Shown here: piece after piece, positions 35,501 through 47,300 of the stretch | How the letters are laid out: every line of letters begins with the position of its first letter | Position numbering within the stretch: position 1 is the stretch's first letter | NCBI GenBank assembly: GCA_914767715.1 | Contig: OU612069.1 | Span: 3,040,001-3,104,000 of the forward strand | Direction: 5' to 3' | Length of the DNA: 64,000 nucleotides | Source: Membranipora membranacea | Taxonomy: Eukaryota > Bryozoa > Gymnolaemata > Cheilostomatida > Membraniporidae | Program-made: the position numbers and the translations under genes | Notes under the pieces: generated by a model | Seen by the model: the letters and a program-made list of their open reading frames with translations, nothing else | Told to the model about the DNA's origin: nothing | Database searches by the model: none

Positions 35501-36764
35501 TAATCATAAGCCCAGACAGCTTACCAAAAATGTGCAGTGAGGCACTGATGGACATAGGTGTGCATGGTATAACAACACTGATTTATGTAGTGGCAACGGT
35601 GTTATTATAGACTCGCAATTAACTGTGCAAGTGTTTTTGTTGAAAACTCGATCAGTTTTAATCGGGTTTTGGGTTTGAAAATTCCAATAAATCCAGCAGC
35701 TTGTTGAAATAGCATTTTGTTTGCATTTTGTTTGTTTCACCGATTTATGTCTTCAGTCGGATCGAAATTGATTGATCAATCAACAAAAAACTATAGCATA
35801 AATAATTATGTTTGACTCACACACGATAATGTGCCCTGCTGAAGCTGTTCATAGGGTCTCATCATATATGTGCATCTTTTCACAATCTGTTCAAATCTTG
35901 AAGGGATGTCATCTTTTTTAGTTGTGTCCAAAATTACATAATTGCACTGTATTTTGATTTTGATTTGATTTGTATTCATTCAATCATCATGACAGATGGT
36001 ACAGAATGCGAGCAATGGTATGGCATAGTAAAAACAACACACTACAAATTATTTATATACTAGACCGTTGTCATGATAGGTCATGAAAAAATTAAAAAAG
36101 CCTTTTCTCCGCCTTTCAGTCCTGCAGAGTTTTGGCCGAAAAATTTGTATAGCTCGAGAGGATGTTCTGGAATTCTTGTTGAAAAGTAGTTCACTAAAAA
36201 GAGGATGTGATTCATTATTCACTATACGCAGAAAATGTGAATAAGAGATATCAAAAAGAAAATCACAGAGTTTTGGGATGCCTAAGACTGATAATCTATG
36301 ATCGTATTCTAAATCTGGAAAAATAGTAGTATACAAGCCAAGCAGTTAAAAAAGTTTGGGAAAAGATCTGTAGCTGACCAAATTATAGACCAAACTATCG
36401 AACAAGTTATTGACTAACCTACCAATAATTCAGTCAATCAATAAAGCAACTCAATCAATCATTTGGTCAATCGATTATCAAATCAATCAAGATATCGATC
36501 GATAATTCATATCCTTCATTTACATTTGATATTGATTCAGATTGGGTTGGTACCACCGATGGAATATGGACAGATGCTGTGATTATCCCTGGCACTACTA
36601 TGTCCTTCCGATGGTCTGATGGTACTAATGTCACGACTGATATGTGGGCACCTGATGAGCCTCGTGGTAATGCTGAGTGTACACAACTCTGGTATTATTA
36701 CATGTTAATGGATGATGTGTATTGTCTTGGATCAAGAGAGTACGTCTGCGAGAAACCTGTATAA
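32503..36764 (+). CDS. Secreted PAN/apple plus C-type lectin protein (right gene)
   Basis: Exons 32503-32560, 33158-33403, 34918-35121 and 36541-36764, with GT-AG borders and all in phase 1; 732 bp, 243 aa, the same architecture as the left gene. The signal peptide is MGGEKPNILLHLILLLSHV. The PAN exon looks identical to the left copy at every base (246 of 246 by eye). The lectin exons differ at about 5 of 67 and 13 of 73 residues, including APDEPRGN for APGEPRGN and DDVYC for DDASC. Intron 1 contains a SINE. An AATAAA lies at 36862-36867, about 100 bp past the stop. The start was chosen because it gives a signal peptide and the phase required by exon 2. The calcium/sugar motifs are non-canonical, as in the left gene. 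Confidence 0.85.
32633..32956 (+). mobile_element. tRNA-derived SINE, right-arm copy
   Basis: 324 bp, flanked by perfect TGATACCTTG duplications (32623-32632 and 32957-32966). The head is GAGTCAGGAGTGGTCTAAAGG, the B box AAGTTCAATTCCCGG, and the tail holds TGCCTCTTCGATATAAAGAG and GGTATAGGGTGCGGCATGAG. It is the best-preserved copy and can serve as the family reference for this window. Confidence 0.85.
35935..36345 (-). mobile_element. LINE 3' fragment, right arm only
   Basis: The minus-strand frame 36336-36049 contains DLEYDHRLSVLGIPKL and FRPKLCRTERRRKGFF, resembling the C-terminal end of non-LTR reverse transcriptase (the Y..RL..LG..L pattern). It is followed by a simple tail of CAAATCAAAATCAAAAT near 35960-35940. 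There is no equivalent in the left arm, so it inserted after the duplication. Confidence 0.6.
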
Positions 36765-36924
36765 TTGCCGTAAGACTTTTATCTTGTCGAACAATATCTC
36801 AAAGTGACAGTCCAATTAGAAATGTGAATATATTACACCAGTAACTCAATTATTGTAAAATAATAAAAAAATTGAAAAAATTGTGGAAAATAGCATTTTA
36901 GTTTTATTTTAATATTTTAGCAAG

Positions 36925-36988
36925 GATCATAGTGGATCATAGTGGTCAGGGGGAGGCAATAAATCACTATGATCCACTATGATCCCAA
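36925..36988. repeat. Hairpin of GATCATAGTG units (right arm)
   Basis: Mirror of 14682-14742, downstream of the right lectin gene. Confidence 0.6.
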
Positions 36989-37658
36989 TTTTCAGACTTT
37001 TCAGCAGTTTTACTGCAACAAGCCTCACAGGCTGTTTCATTTCATATGCCCTAATGACTTTTCAGCCTGGGATCTTTAAAACCATACCAAGCATGGCCTA
37101 GTAGGACTGTTATTTTAATAATTGAGGAAAGAGTTGTCCCACCGTTTCCGGTAGCATTTATTATCGTGATTGGTAAGTTTCAAATTCATTTAATCGGTAC
37201 CTCATATTAATTTATTTTTGTAAACCTTAAAATTTGTGTATTGGATATCTGATTATAAAATATATACCTATATAATTTAATAATATAATTATCTGTATAC
37301 TGTTTTTTCTTCGGGCACTCTTGAGTATTTTTATGATGATTATGCCAATTACATTTCTATAATATTCAGCAAAATAATTTGGTCTTGGCTGTTGTTCAGT
37401 GAATATTTAGAATTACCCAAATCTGTTTATCTATTTATTTTTATGTTGGAAAGTTTGGAAAGTTAATATCAATTTTTAGCCTGTCTTGACCAACTTTATG
37501 AGATTGGGGAGCATGCTTTCCAACTGTCAAAAAGAGAGTTGCCCCCCATAAAAATCTGGGAGGCAACTCTCTCTCTTTAATAATTCAATTTTGAGTGAAT
37601 GGATAATTGAAAGCCAATCTCTCGTTCACTTTTTGAATACTTTGGTTGTTTTAATAAA

Positions 37659-37922
37659 TCATGTGAAAGCAAACCTCTCAGCTATTTCAGTGATGGATAT
37701 CTCAGGATGTTGAACACGTTGCCAAAGGGCCAACACAATTTCAGATGTATGTTGGTTCATTACTTTACCATCAATATGTGTACCAATTAATGTTGTACCA
37801 GTTGAGATTTCCCCAGGGATCGCTGTATACTCATACAACGTGTGCGGACACTCTGCTCTCGTAGTGCCAGGCAAGCTGAAAGCATGGAAATATGCAAAAT
37901 TTAAAATAAGATATATTGGCAA
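37659..37922 (-). CDS. Unidentified ORF conserved in both arms (right copy)
   Basis: Mirror of 13785-14048, with the same length and frame and about six amino-acid changes (for example SLPGTTRAECPHTLYEY). Function unknown. Confidence 0.35.
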   Translation of the reverse strand: MPIYLILNFAYFHAFSLPGTTRAECPHTLYEYTAIPGEISTGTTLIGTHIDGKVMNQHTSEIVLALWQRVQHPEISITEIAERFAFT

Positions 37923-38314
37923 CTTAAAGATGATACACTCTCTCAGGCGAGTGCCTCAACTAACCAAATGGTGGACATGTCAGATTATCCTTCCAATGCT
38001 TCTGAACTGTTAATTATAGGTATAAACACATGCCTGTCTGCATTGAGTGTTACATCGTTGGAATCCCAAATTTGCTAAGCCCACTGGAAAATAATAACGA
38101 TGACGCCAAGTGAGTTTATTAGGGAAACGACGAAGGTTGAAACTGCAGGCAAAAATGACCACAAAATTATGGCCGATCCATTATCCTCCTGTCATTCAAA
38201 ACGTGTCGAACATCAATCAATCGACCAACAAAATATGCAATCTAAGACAACGAAGATTATGATAACACTAACTAGGGACTTCTGATGAGTTATAAAACAT
38301 AACTAAACTGAATA

Positions 38315-38563
38315 TTACAGCGAGACAGGGCATAGTGGAACTACAGTCGTGTTGTTGCATTGTCTGCAAAATACATTACTTCCACTAGCTGTTGTTGACA
38401 AGAATATTTCCTTGGGACTTGCACCCAGAAATATAATAGGTACTACATATAATAAGTCACGTAAGTCACCTAATCTAATAAAAGTGATGGCTTCATCCCG
38501 ATTTTCAGTATCCATTACAAGTGTCTTGCAACTATAAAGCCTGAGGCTTTTGGCTAAGCACAA
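38315..38563 (-). CDS. Unidentified ORF conserved in both arms (right copy)
   Basis: Mirror of 13180-13380, extended upstream by 16 codons of unrelated sequence. It keeps GASPKEIFLS and SNVFCRQCNNTTVVPLCP. The duplication border falls at the internal ATG (near 38517). Confidence 0.3.
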   Translation of the reverse strand: MCLAKSLRLYSCKTLVMDTENRDEAITFIRLGDLRDLLYVVPIIFLGASPKEIFLSTTASGSNVFCRQCNNTTVVPLCPVSL

Positions 38564-39075
38564 AGTGTCAGTGCTAATGGCATATTATTGTCAGTTTCAG
38601 TTCCAGAGGTCTTATATGGCCTCAGCTTGTCAATTGTTGTGAACAAGGTATGAAGAGACTGAGTGGTACCCTCTTAAAATCGGGTAGACAAACAATACTC
38701 AATTTAGATAGGAAAAATGGAAATTGTATTCCCGATTTGTCCCAGTTTTCAACACATCAAGCAGGCGACTTCAGGGCCGGCCCCAATTTCTGTTTTAAAC
38801 TATACAGAAAGCGTCTATGTGATACATGGCCTCTTTAGTATTCATCTGCATTCACAAAGAGGTCAAACTTGCTCTTTGTTTCTTTGTGGATTAATACAAG
38901 CAGTGACTCAGCTTACTGATAAATCTCAATTATATTTTAATGGTCATAGAGCATTGATAGAAAAACTTAAAATACATAACAGTAATAATGATTATTTTAG
39001 CACATGACAAAGAAATAGGTGAGCTGCAAAAAAACAGGACTAGCAAAAGAGTAAGTAAGATACTACAGAATGATA

Positions 39076-39081
39076 TTTATT
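39076..39081 (-). terminator. Poly(A) signal candidate of the actinoporin-like gene
   Basis: AATAAA on the minus strand, about 205 bp past the stop codon. It was assigned by position only. Confidence 0.4.
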
Positions 39082-39283
39082 ATGATTGCTGAAATTCAGT
39101 GTGCTTGAGACTGTTTTAATATTTGATGATCTACAATTAGTAATTAATTATGATCTACATTAGTAAGGTTAAAAATCTCTGCTTTTGCGTTTAGATAGTG
39201 CAAGGATCAGCATAATTGTAAAAACATGAAGGAACTGTGGTTGAACAAGTCAACTTAGTCACACTGAAAAATTGGTTGTGTAA

Positions 39284-40732
39284 TCAATTGATATTCATTT
39301 CTTCTTTTATGATTCCAGAAAGATTGCTCACATCTTTCGGGTAGACAGTAATAAGGACTTCAGGGCGATGAGTATTGCCCATTGATCCCCGGATACAAAT
39401 GCTATCATCGCACTTAACAACATCACGAATATTATCATCGTACCCATGTCTTTCAAAGTATGTCTCTTGTCCTTCACGCATTTCATCAAACGTACCTCTT
39501 CCATGAGTATCTTGTGGTGCAATTCCAACTGCCAGCTTGTTGGGGTAACAATTGAATCCGAAAGGTGCAAACCACATGACAACGACTTCTTTGTTGTTCA
39601 CCATCCAAGAGACCGAACCAGCAGAGCCAAGAAGCGACAGGTTAGCTTTACGCATCACCATCATTTCTTTGTATCCTGCTCGTACAGTCCGAGGCTGAAG
39701 CTCTATTACACCCATGTCGGTATAGGTCTTGGGAGAAGTAAGTGGCCATTTTGAAAGATTCACTATTTCAAGCATGACCAGGACTCGGTAGTTGGAGTCC
39801 GCAGCTGACTGAGCAACACCTGCAGCCAAAGAAGCACCAGCAATTGCTACGCTAACAGCTGTGGTTATGAGAGTGAACGGCTCTCGCTTCACTCTACTCT
39901 TAGCAGCATCAAACTCTAAAAGATGAAGAAGAAAGATTACATAAACATGTATAGATGGCTTATCATCATAAATTCGCTGCCGTAACTAGCAGATGTGTTT
40001 GCTCTGATCTGATTAAAAGTTGTAAGAGGAAAAGAGTCAATGATAGTCACTTAAAGTACCTATAGAGATGCAGTGAATGTGAACATGTATTACTTTCACA
40101 TTCACTTTATATCAAGGTACTTTCAGGAGAATACATCTGTCCTGGTGTTGAATGATTTACTACTAGGATTAGGATAAGGATGAGGACCATGACAACCATG
40201 ACAACCATGACAGGGCCGTAGTTCAGAAAAAATGGTAGGGGAGGCAAAAATCCGAGGCAAGTCTAAAGCTTCACCAGGAGGGGTGCTGCAAGCTTCCCCC
40301 AAAGCCATTGAAAGAAAATAAATGGTAAATGGAAATCCCAGAAGAGTGATTCTGACATGGATTATTCAATTATAGTGTTTTTAGGCCACTATGTTTAGCT
40401 TTCTAGGGGAGGCAGTGCCTCTCTGCCTCCCCTAGAACTACAGGCCTGCATAACTGTGCAATGATCTACACCCTGGTACATGTTGGATCATGGTCCATGT
40501 ATCATGGACACTATTACCAATCATTTTTGTTCACTGTGGAAAAAGTTCCTGAAACCTTGACAAAGCTTGCACCTCTATTTACCAAGAAGTTATATCATAC
40601 AAATTTAGATTTCTTACTCTGCTCAGAAGTGGTTTTGGATATTCCCTGGAGTTTTTTGATGACACTAGCGTCTCTACTTTGGATGAGTATGGCTCCAGAC
40701 ACCAGCATGGCTAGACATAATGCAATCCGCAT
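39284..40732 (-). CDS. Actinoporin-like secreted pore-forming protein
   Basis: Two exons on the minus strand, 40732-40618 and 39915-39284 (GT-AG, split codon), give a 248-aa protein. Exon 1 codes a signal peptide (MRIALCLAMLVSGAI...) and the start of a propeptide. Exon 2 continues the propeptide to a Lys-Arg pair at about residues 48-49, then a small-residue-rich segment of about 25 residues (TTAVSVAIAGASLAAG), which in this superfamily is the membrane-inserting helix. The beta-sandwich region has the family's VVVMWFAPFGFNCYPN block. Family members bind sphingomyelin-type membranes and form oligomeric pores; molluscan relatives act as venom or defence proteins. All parts of the frame are intact. 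Activity is not shown by sequence. A TATA box lies upstream and a poly(A) signal downstream at 39076-39081. Confidence 0.85.
40403..40435. repeat. Perfect 13-bp hairpin in the actinoporin-like intron
   Basis: CTAGGGGAGGCAG and CTGCCTCCCCTAG are separated by 7 bases. A related GGGGAGGCA occurs near 40237. It may be the relic of a small mobile element. Confidence 0.55.
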
Positions 40733-40796
40733 TGTGATAAATTTCTGCACTCCAAATAACAGAGTAGAGTATTAAATGTAAATAACTGCGTGAGTT

Positions 40797-41575
40797 GACG
40801 GTGGGTTAACTGATATATTTCAACTGGCGCTGGTTGTTTATATAGTGTATGAGATAGGCTTGATTTATACATTAGAATACTTCTAACAATTCTTGATTGA
40901 TTGTTTTCAATTTGAATTGCTTTGATTGGCATATTTTGAAGTGATGCAAGTTTACGCAACCGCTACAATAATAGACAAGCTAGGTCATCATATGCCTAGA
41001 TTTCCTCCTTCTGTTTACGTAATCAATTAAATATTACTCAAAGCATGCATGTTATAGTCTTTAATGGAGTTAGGAATGGTCCCTTGTTCATTCGTAGCAC
41101 GAAATCCCCTGATAACTAGGAAAATTCCCCACTCACTCAGTAATGTAATGACAGCTAATGCCTAGTTCCTCATTTATTAAGTTATTGTTGGCCAAAAGTC
41201 TATATGGACTTTCATCTTTCACAGGATCGCCACAGTAAGGCAGAAAAAACTAATTTGAGAATTTGTCTAAACACATTGTAACCACTTGTATATTTTATAC
41301 ACATCCTCTGAAGAATAGCAGAATGTTAGTAATGTGACATCGCGCAAACCGTAGCAACTGCTGTGCTGATGAGTACATGAAGGATTAGCTGAGGCTGATG
41401 TCAGCATACATGTTAACAATGGTGATGTTGAGCAAACACCTGAGGGTACAAATGTGTGTTTGACTATAAGTGACTATCATAATGTAATGGTCATGTCATG
41501 AGTTGCAAAGGGGCACAGAAAGATCTTTTCGATAACGATCCCCTCTGCACAGTAGGAAATCTATTGTCAAAACTG
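40797..41575 (-). promoter_or_regulatory. Promoter region of the actinoporin-like gene
   Basis: On the minus strand TATATAAA at 40844-40837 lies about 105 bp before the start codon, which suggests a 5' leader of roughly 75 bp. The whole segment is repeated in inverse orientation at 3785-4640. Sequence further out (41160-41230) shares short blocks with 43170 and 45725, so a mobile element may have contributed to it. Confidence 0.6.
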
Positions 41576-42722
41576 AGAGCTAATTTCAAATATTGTTTTT
41601 TTTTGGCGATGGTCTGATATTAGACTTTCCATTAAAGCTATAGCAGCGTTTTTTCGATTGTGATATTTTATTGGTTGAAGACTTTGTTTGAGGCCTTATT
41701 GAGGAAGTTATAGCCTCTCAAACTTCCAGGGTGATTGTCTATGGTCATACTTATTATGAGTTATTAGTTAATACACAGATAAGATGATGATCAAAATTCA
41801 GACCTGGGTGGGAATCGAACACCCGGGTCCCCATACCTATAGGCAACGACGCTACCATCACGCCACTTGAACCAACTTGGTTAGCCAGTAGACAATAGAG
41901 ATGAGAATCAGCAGCGTTGCCTGCAAAGCCAATTGGACCTGGGTTCTAGACCGTTACATATCTGAACATTTTGATCATCAACATATTTATTGGTGTATCG
42001 CAATAAGTATGATGGTTGTGACGTACCCTAGGGATTGCCGGCTGATTCTTACTGCCGATAAATTGCCGTCACCTTGGAAGTTTGAGAGGCCATAACTTCC
42101 TCAATATTTGGATTCTAAAGCTGAAAATCGCTCACATGATAGAATAAAATATGGAGAATAAGATGTGATACAAAAGAGCAGCCTCAAACAAAGTCTTAAG
42201 GAATATATGTCGAATCACATGCCATACATATCTATATATTTTAGAGCAATAAAGGGGGGAAGAGACAACCTTCGTGGCTGAGAAAATTTAAGAAGAGTTT
42301 TCAATTTATTAAAGCTAATAGTTTTTACCAAGCAAATCTGACAAAACCTTAGGCCATTCAACACTAATACCTTGATCTAGGTAAACGCCCGCCACCTTGT
42401 CAGAGCTCTGATAAAATCAAAATACCGCCAGACGGCAATTGAAAATAGTCATAAAATAATATAAATATTTTACCTCCTGGTCATTTGACCAAGTAAAATA
42501 TAAAACATATACCCTTAACCGCCTGTCAATTCCCTATATGTATGCACATGGTATGCATGACATACTTTTATTACCTATGGTGAGTGGCGACTCAATATGG
42601 ATGAAGAGTTTCAATATTGGAGCGGGGTGTCGAGTCGCGTAGTCAAGAAGAGAAATTTTCTCTCTAATCTTCTTGTCAAATTACTGGATTTATTACTTAT
42701 AAAATTTAAAATTTATACATAA
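41576..42722. other. Intergenic with a SINE relic
   Basis: No gene is seen. The sequence TGAGGCCT(..)TGAGGAAGTTATAGCCTCTCAAACTTCCA near 41690 is partly inverted near 42060-42100 (AAGTTTGAGAGGCCATAACTTCCTCAA), forming a loose foldback about 400 bp across. Confidence 0.45.
41795..41875 (-). mobile_element. tRNA-derived SINE head, second family
   Basis: On the minus strand AGTGGCGTGATGGTAGCG is followed by GGTGTTCGATTCCCACCC, with the spacing of A and B boxes. The ends do not form a tRNA acceptor stem, so it is not called as a tRNA gene. Confidence 0.5.
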
Positions 42723-43878
42723 AATAGATGTGAGAAAACTCTGCAAATTGCATGAAGCCTAGGATAACACTTATTTTTATGTATCACTAATAGAACCAAC
42801 AGTTTTTTGGCGTTAATACCGACAAATCTATTTTTAATATTAGCTTTGCAAGTACATCATTTTACATAACACCCTACTGGTGTAAGTAAAACAGTTAGAT
42901 TGGTCTCACCTCTGTGTGGTGTAATATAACTTGTGATATGAAATGCAAATGAGTTTTGATAGGCGCTACATGACTGCCAATCCTATAAAAACGGTCATAA
43001 CGTAAACTGTCATGCTATATTATAAGATGACTGGACTCCTAATACGCCTTGGGGTCACTTGTTGATTAATCACAGTCAATATTTTTGCAATCAAAGTGAG
43101 TTGGGATAGGTCTTCGTTCATTCAAAGTAGAGTGAATCCCGAAAAGAAACGGTAAATTTCCCTACTTTTTAATGACAGCTGACATCTAGTTCCTCATATA
43201 AAGTTTAATGTTTGCCAAAAATAAATTTCAGTCTTGAAATTTGATCTTGATCAGGATTGTCACAAATTGGCATAAGAAACTTTCTTCAATAGAAATAACC
43301 GATGACGACCCTGGCAGAATAATGATGTAATGATGACAGCAAAGGACATCAAGTTAAATCAAATTAGGGGATAGGTCCTCAGTTATAAAGTATTATATAA
43401 ACATTATAAATGAGGAACTGATTTGGGGAAATTTTCGTTGCTGTTCGGGGATTCTCATATTTTGTAGAATGAAAGGGGTGAACTATCCATCACCATATCT
43501 CCTTATTACAAGATATTGACTGCAAGTGATCAACGAGTGACCCCAAGGCGTATTAGGAGTCCAGTCATCTTATAATATAGCATGACAGTTTCCGTTATGA
43601 CCGTTTTGATAGGATTGGCAGTCATGTAGCGCCTATCAAAACTCATTTGCATTTCATATCACAAGTTATATTACACCACACTGAGGTGAGACCAATCTAA
43701 CTGCTTTACTTACACCAGTAGGGTGTTATGTAAAATGATGTACTTGCAAAGCTAATATTAAAAACAGATTTGTCGGTATCAACGCCAAAAAAGTGTTGGT
43801 TCTATTAGTGATACATAAAAATAAGTGTTATCCTAGGCTTCATGCAATTTGCAGAGTTTTTTCACATCTATTTTTTGT
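42723..43878. repeat. Foldback element with arms of about 350 bp
   Basis: 42723-43075 is inverted at 43526-43878, with a core of about 450 bp. Matching blocks include GAAGCCTAGGATAACACTTA, CACCCTACTGGTGTAAGTAA, GATAGGCGCTACATGACTGC and TAATACGCCTTGGGGTCACT. No transposase frame is in the core, which carries short blocks (CTAGTTCCTCATATAAAG; ATGAGGAACTGATTTGGGGA) also seen near the pore-protein promoter. It is likely a non-autonomous DNA transposon. Confidence 0.85.
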
Positions 43879-44399
43879 GCCAGGGTTTTCAGGCTGCTGG
43901 GAGTTTCGGACCTGCTTCATAGTATACTGTTTATGGAGTCTGAATTCTTTGGAATTACCTTTTCTGTCCAAAGAGACTTTCATTATAAGATATATTGAAT
44001 GTAACAATCATTATTATTGAATCGGATAAATCTACATGACAAACATCAAAATAGCCTCAGTACTCATTATTATCTATTTTTACACAATACGAGACGTAGT
44101 TATTTACAAAATATAGTTAAGTCCCACATGTACATAGCAATGCTCACTCAACTAACTTTTTTCGACAAAGTTGTCATTTGAATACAGAAACAACTTCATA
44201 AATGATCATAATATGTACTAAAACAAACATATAGTTAAGGTCAGCATCCACAACCTGCGTTCACTCAATACCTATTTTGTACTAACGATAAACAATTGAT
44301 TGATAATCTGAATCATTTTAGTGGACAAAATAAGATAATTCATAGACTAGTTTTAGCCCCATATTAAGTTATCTGAATACCATAAGATTTTTTAACAAA
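43879..44399. other. Downstream flank of Pcf11, nothing recognised
   Basis: AT-rich sequence past the Pcf11 stop, probably including its 3' untranslated region. No convincing poly(A) signal could be fixed. Confidence 0.35.
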
Positions 44400-47300
44400 T
44401 CAGTCCCACTCATCCCTAACAGGGGTGGATCCACCGTCGTCCCCCTGGGGCTCGTCTAATGTAGGGGTGGCGCACCGAGTGACCTCGTCATCTCTCTCAT
44501 CTCTTACAGGAGTTCCCTCATCCTGACACTGCTCTTCTGCAGGTGGCGGCTGATTCTGCTGTGGAAAGCAGATAAAAGATTTGTTAAAATCAAAATATTT
44601 ATAATTGCGATTTTATCAGTTACAAACCACGTAGGTTTTATTAGGGAGAAAGCTGATGATAGTATTCAATGAATGCAATTACAGGGTTGTGTAAAAATAG
44701 CCCATTTAATATTATGAACTTTATTAACCACCGATCAATGCACAAAGCAAATAAGACCCTGTGAAATGTCACCCCATTATTTATATAATTTTTATTATTA
44801 TTGGTTTTTGTACGCATAATTAAAATCGGTATTTAAGCATTACCTGAGGGAACGACTGCATTATCTGTGTAGGTGGTCTGGTTGACATCATGGTGTGTGG
44901 CGGCATGCCACCTGCTCTAGACATCACTGTGGGTGGTCCAGCTGGCAATGCATGGGGAAGTCGACTCATCATCCTGGGTGGTCCAACAACGGGTGGCATG
45001 ACACCAGGGTGAGAAGAACGAGGTGGTCCAGGGAACATTCCCGGAGGAGGACCCGACCTGTTAATGTAAAGGAGCAATAAGTCGTTAGTGAGAGAAACTA
45101 ATTCATAACCCATAAATAAGGAAGGCATTCGGTGTGTCATTCCTGTTAGTTCTATACAAAAACTGTACTTCTATTGCTACGAGAGACAAGCTAAGGTTGA
45201 ACTGATACACCACTAATTTTCAATTATCTATGATGAAAATTATCGAAGAAAGAAAGAACCCTGTATATGCAAGTAAAAAAAGAGAGGACCTACCCGAACT
45301 GTGAAAGCGGATGCATAGGTGGCCTCTGAGAAAGTGATGGGATTTGCTGTAGTGGGGGACCTGCAGGCTGCATGGCTCTGTGTGCGGGAGGAGGTGCGTC
45401 TGCCATCATTTGAGGAACATGTTGAGCTGGGATCTGAGGCCGCATAGGCTGCACAGGTGGTCTCTGCATGGGTGGTCTGTTCAGAGGCACTCTGGGTGGT
45501 GTCAGCTGCGTGGGTGATCTCAAATTAGGTGCTGGGGCTGTCTGAACTGTAAGCAAGAATGGATTGACTTATATCGTGAAACGCTAAACAATTATGAACA
45601 ACCATTCGATGTTAGATTTTCTTCTGATTATAATATATAGAAACCAACCGGATGTATAGCAGATATATTGTGCCTGCAGGATGAGACGGGCCTAGGTGAC
45701 TTCCCTATGATAGGCACACAATCACTTTATAAATGAGGAGCCTAACTCTAGCTGTCAGGGGATTTATTCAGAATTAATGAGGACCTATCCCCGACACACA
45801 CAAAAAAGAGGAAATATTGGCTGTTATTGTTCATCTCCTGACAAAACCTGTCAATTATTGGAGTGGCTTTCATAAACAAAAATAGATGCAATAGATATCT
45901 AACACACAACATGCGCCATGTTTTTCCAGCAAAATACACTTGCATCGAAGTAATTAAACACATTACGCACTCCGTACAATATTTGTGTTACAGCAATGCC
46001 GGATGTGTAAATTATAAAGTCTAAGAATTAATTTTTTCGGTTTTTTATTTTCATGCCCAGGTTGCCTTCCTTACTTATATTATTGTGATGAAACCTCTAA
46101 AGGTCGCCTCTAATTTTTAGAAGATGATCATTGGTTCAGTAATAAAAATTATATATATATATATATATTTTGCAATAACATTTCTCAGTCGATATATCAA
46201 TACTCACTATCAAACAGCGACTTGATACCAGCGGTAGGGGACTGTGGAGGGGGGTGATTAGCGGACGGTAGCCTGGTCCCCACTGTAGAAGGATGATTAG
46301 GGGACGGTAGTCTGGTCCCCGCTTTAGAAGTTTGCGGCTGGGTTACGATCTTGACATTACTCTGTGGGATGGTTACTGACAATGAGTGAGATTGAGTTGA
46401 GGAAGGAGCCCCAGAACCTGCTAAAGAAAAAAATAGACATCATGAATTACACAAAATATGTACATGGACATTGGCACTTAACATTTCCAGTATCGGTTAT
46501 AGGATTCAGGCTTATAGGTGTCAACCCCACAACTATCGAGAGATAAAAGAACCTACAGAGCATTATTTTGTGATTGCTACCATCTGTGAACTAAATGGTT
46601 GTAGTTGAGTGGAGAAAAAAACCAAACTCGGGTAATTAAGGGCCTATCCCATCATATTCTGAAATTTGTGATTCCTTACTCATCGCCTCCCTGAAAATAC
46701 TGAACATAAAATCAAGTATCTGATGAACTGTTAAGCAGATCACCGAAATGTAAACACACTATAATTGACCATAGCCAGTGTTCTAAAGAATTAAAAACAG
46801 ACAGGCGTATGTGTACCTGCTGCAGTAGAGTCCTGAGGCTTACTTCCTCCATCTGTAGGTTCAGTTTTGACTAATCCTGGCTCAGTTTTTACAGCTGGCA
46901 CCTTGGGTTGAGCTGATACAACAGGTTCTATTTTAGTCTCAAGCTTCACCTCTGGTTGGAGCTGGGCGCTGACTGGAGTGTCACTCTTTTTGTCACTTAT
47001 ACTGCTAGAAGTCTGAACTTCCACAGCCTCAGTTTTTATAGTCAAATTATCAGTACAGGGTTTAGGCTCAACCACCGCCCCAACTTCTGGAGGTTTCACA
47101 GTCTTCATAAGACCTGCTAGCATTTGTAGAGGGTCTTTCTTAGTGTCAGCGCTAGGGCTGGTAGGTGTTGTTTTAGTTTTACTGATAAGCCCAGCTAAAA
47201 GGTCGAACGCTGATGGGGGCAGGGCTTGAGATGTGGACGGTTTGGAATCAGAAGAGTTGCGCCTATCAGCAGGCTCATTTTTTGCCTACAAGAAGAATAA

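Larger units (their letters stand above)
26347..38517. repeat. Right arm of the large inverted duplication
   Basis: Inverse counterpart of 13175-23166. It is longer because it keeps 27031-30453 (a second lectin exon, a 945-bp palindrome and a decayed lectin exon) and has a LINE fragment at about 35935-36345. Confidence 0.9.

Noticed and set aside
39446-39754. 102-codon plus-strand frame
   Set aside because: Antisense shadow of the actinoporin-like exon 2.
41795-41875. Candidate tRNA gene on the minus strand
   Set aside because: It has the same problem: pol III boxes without a closed cloverleaf.
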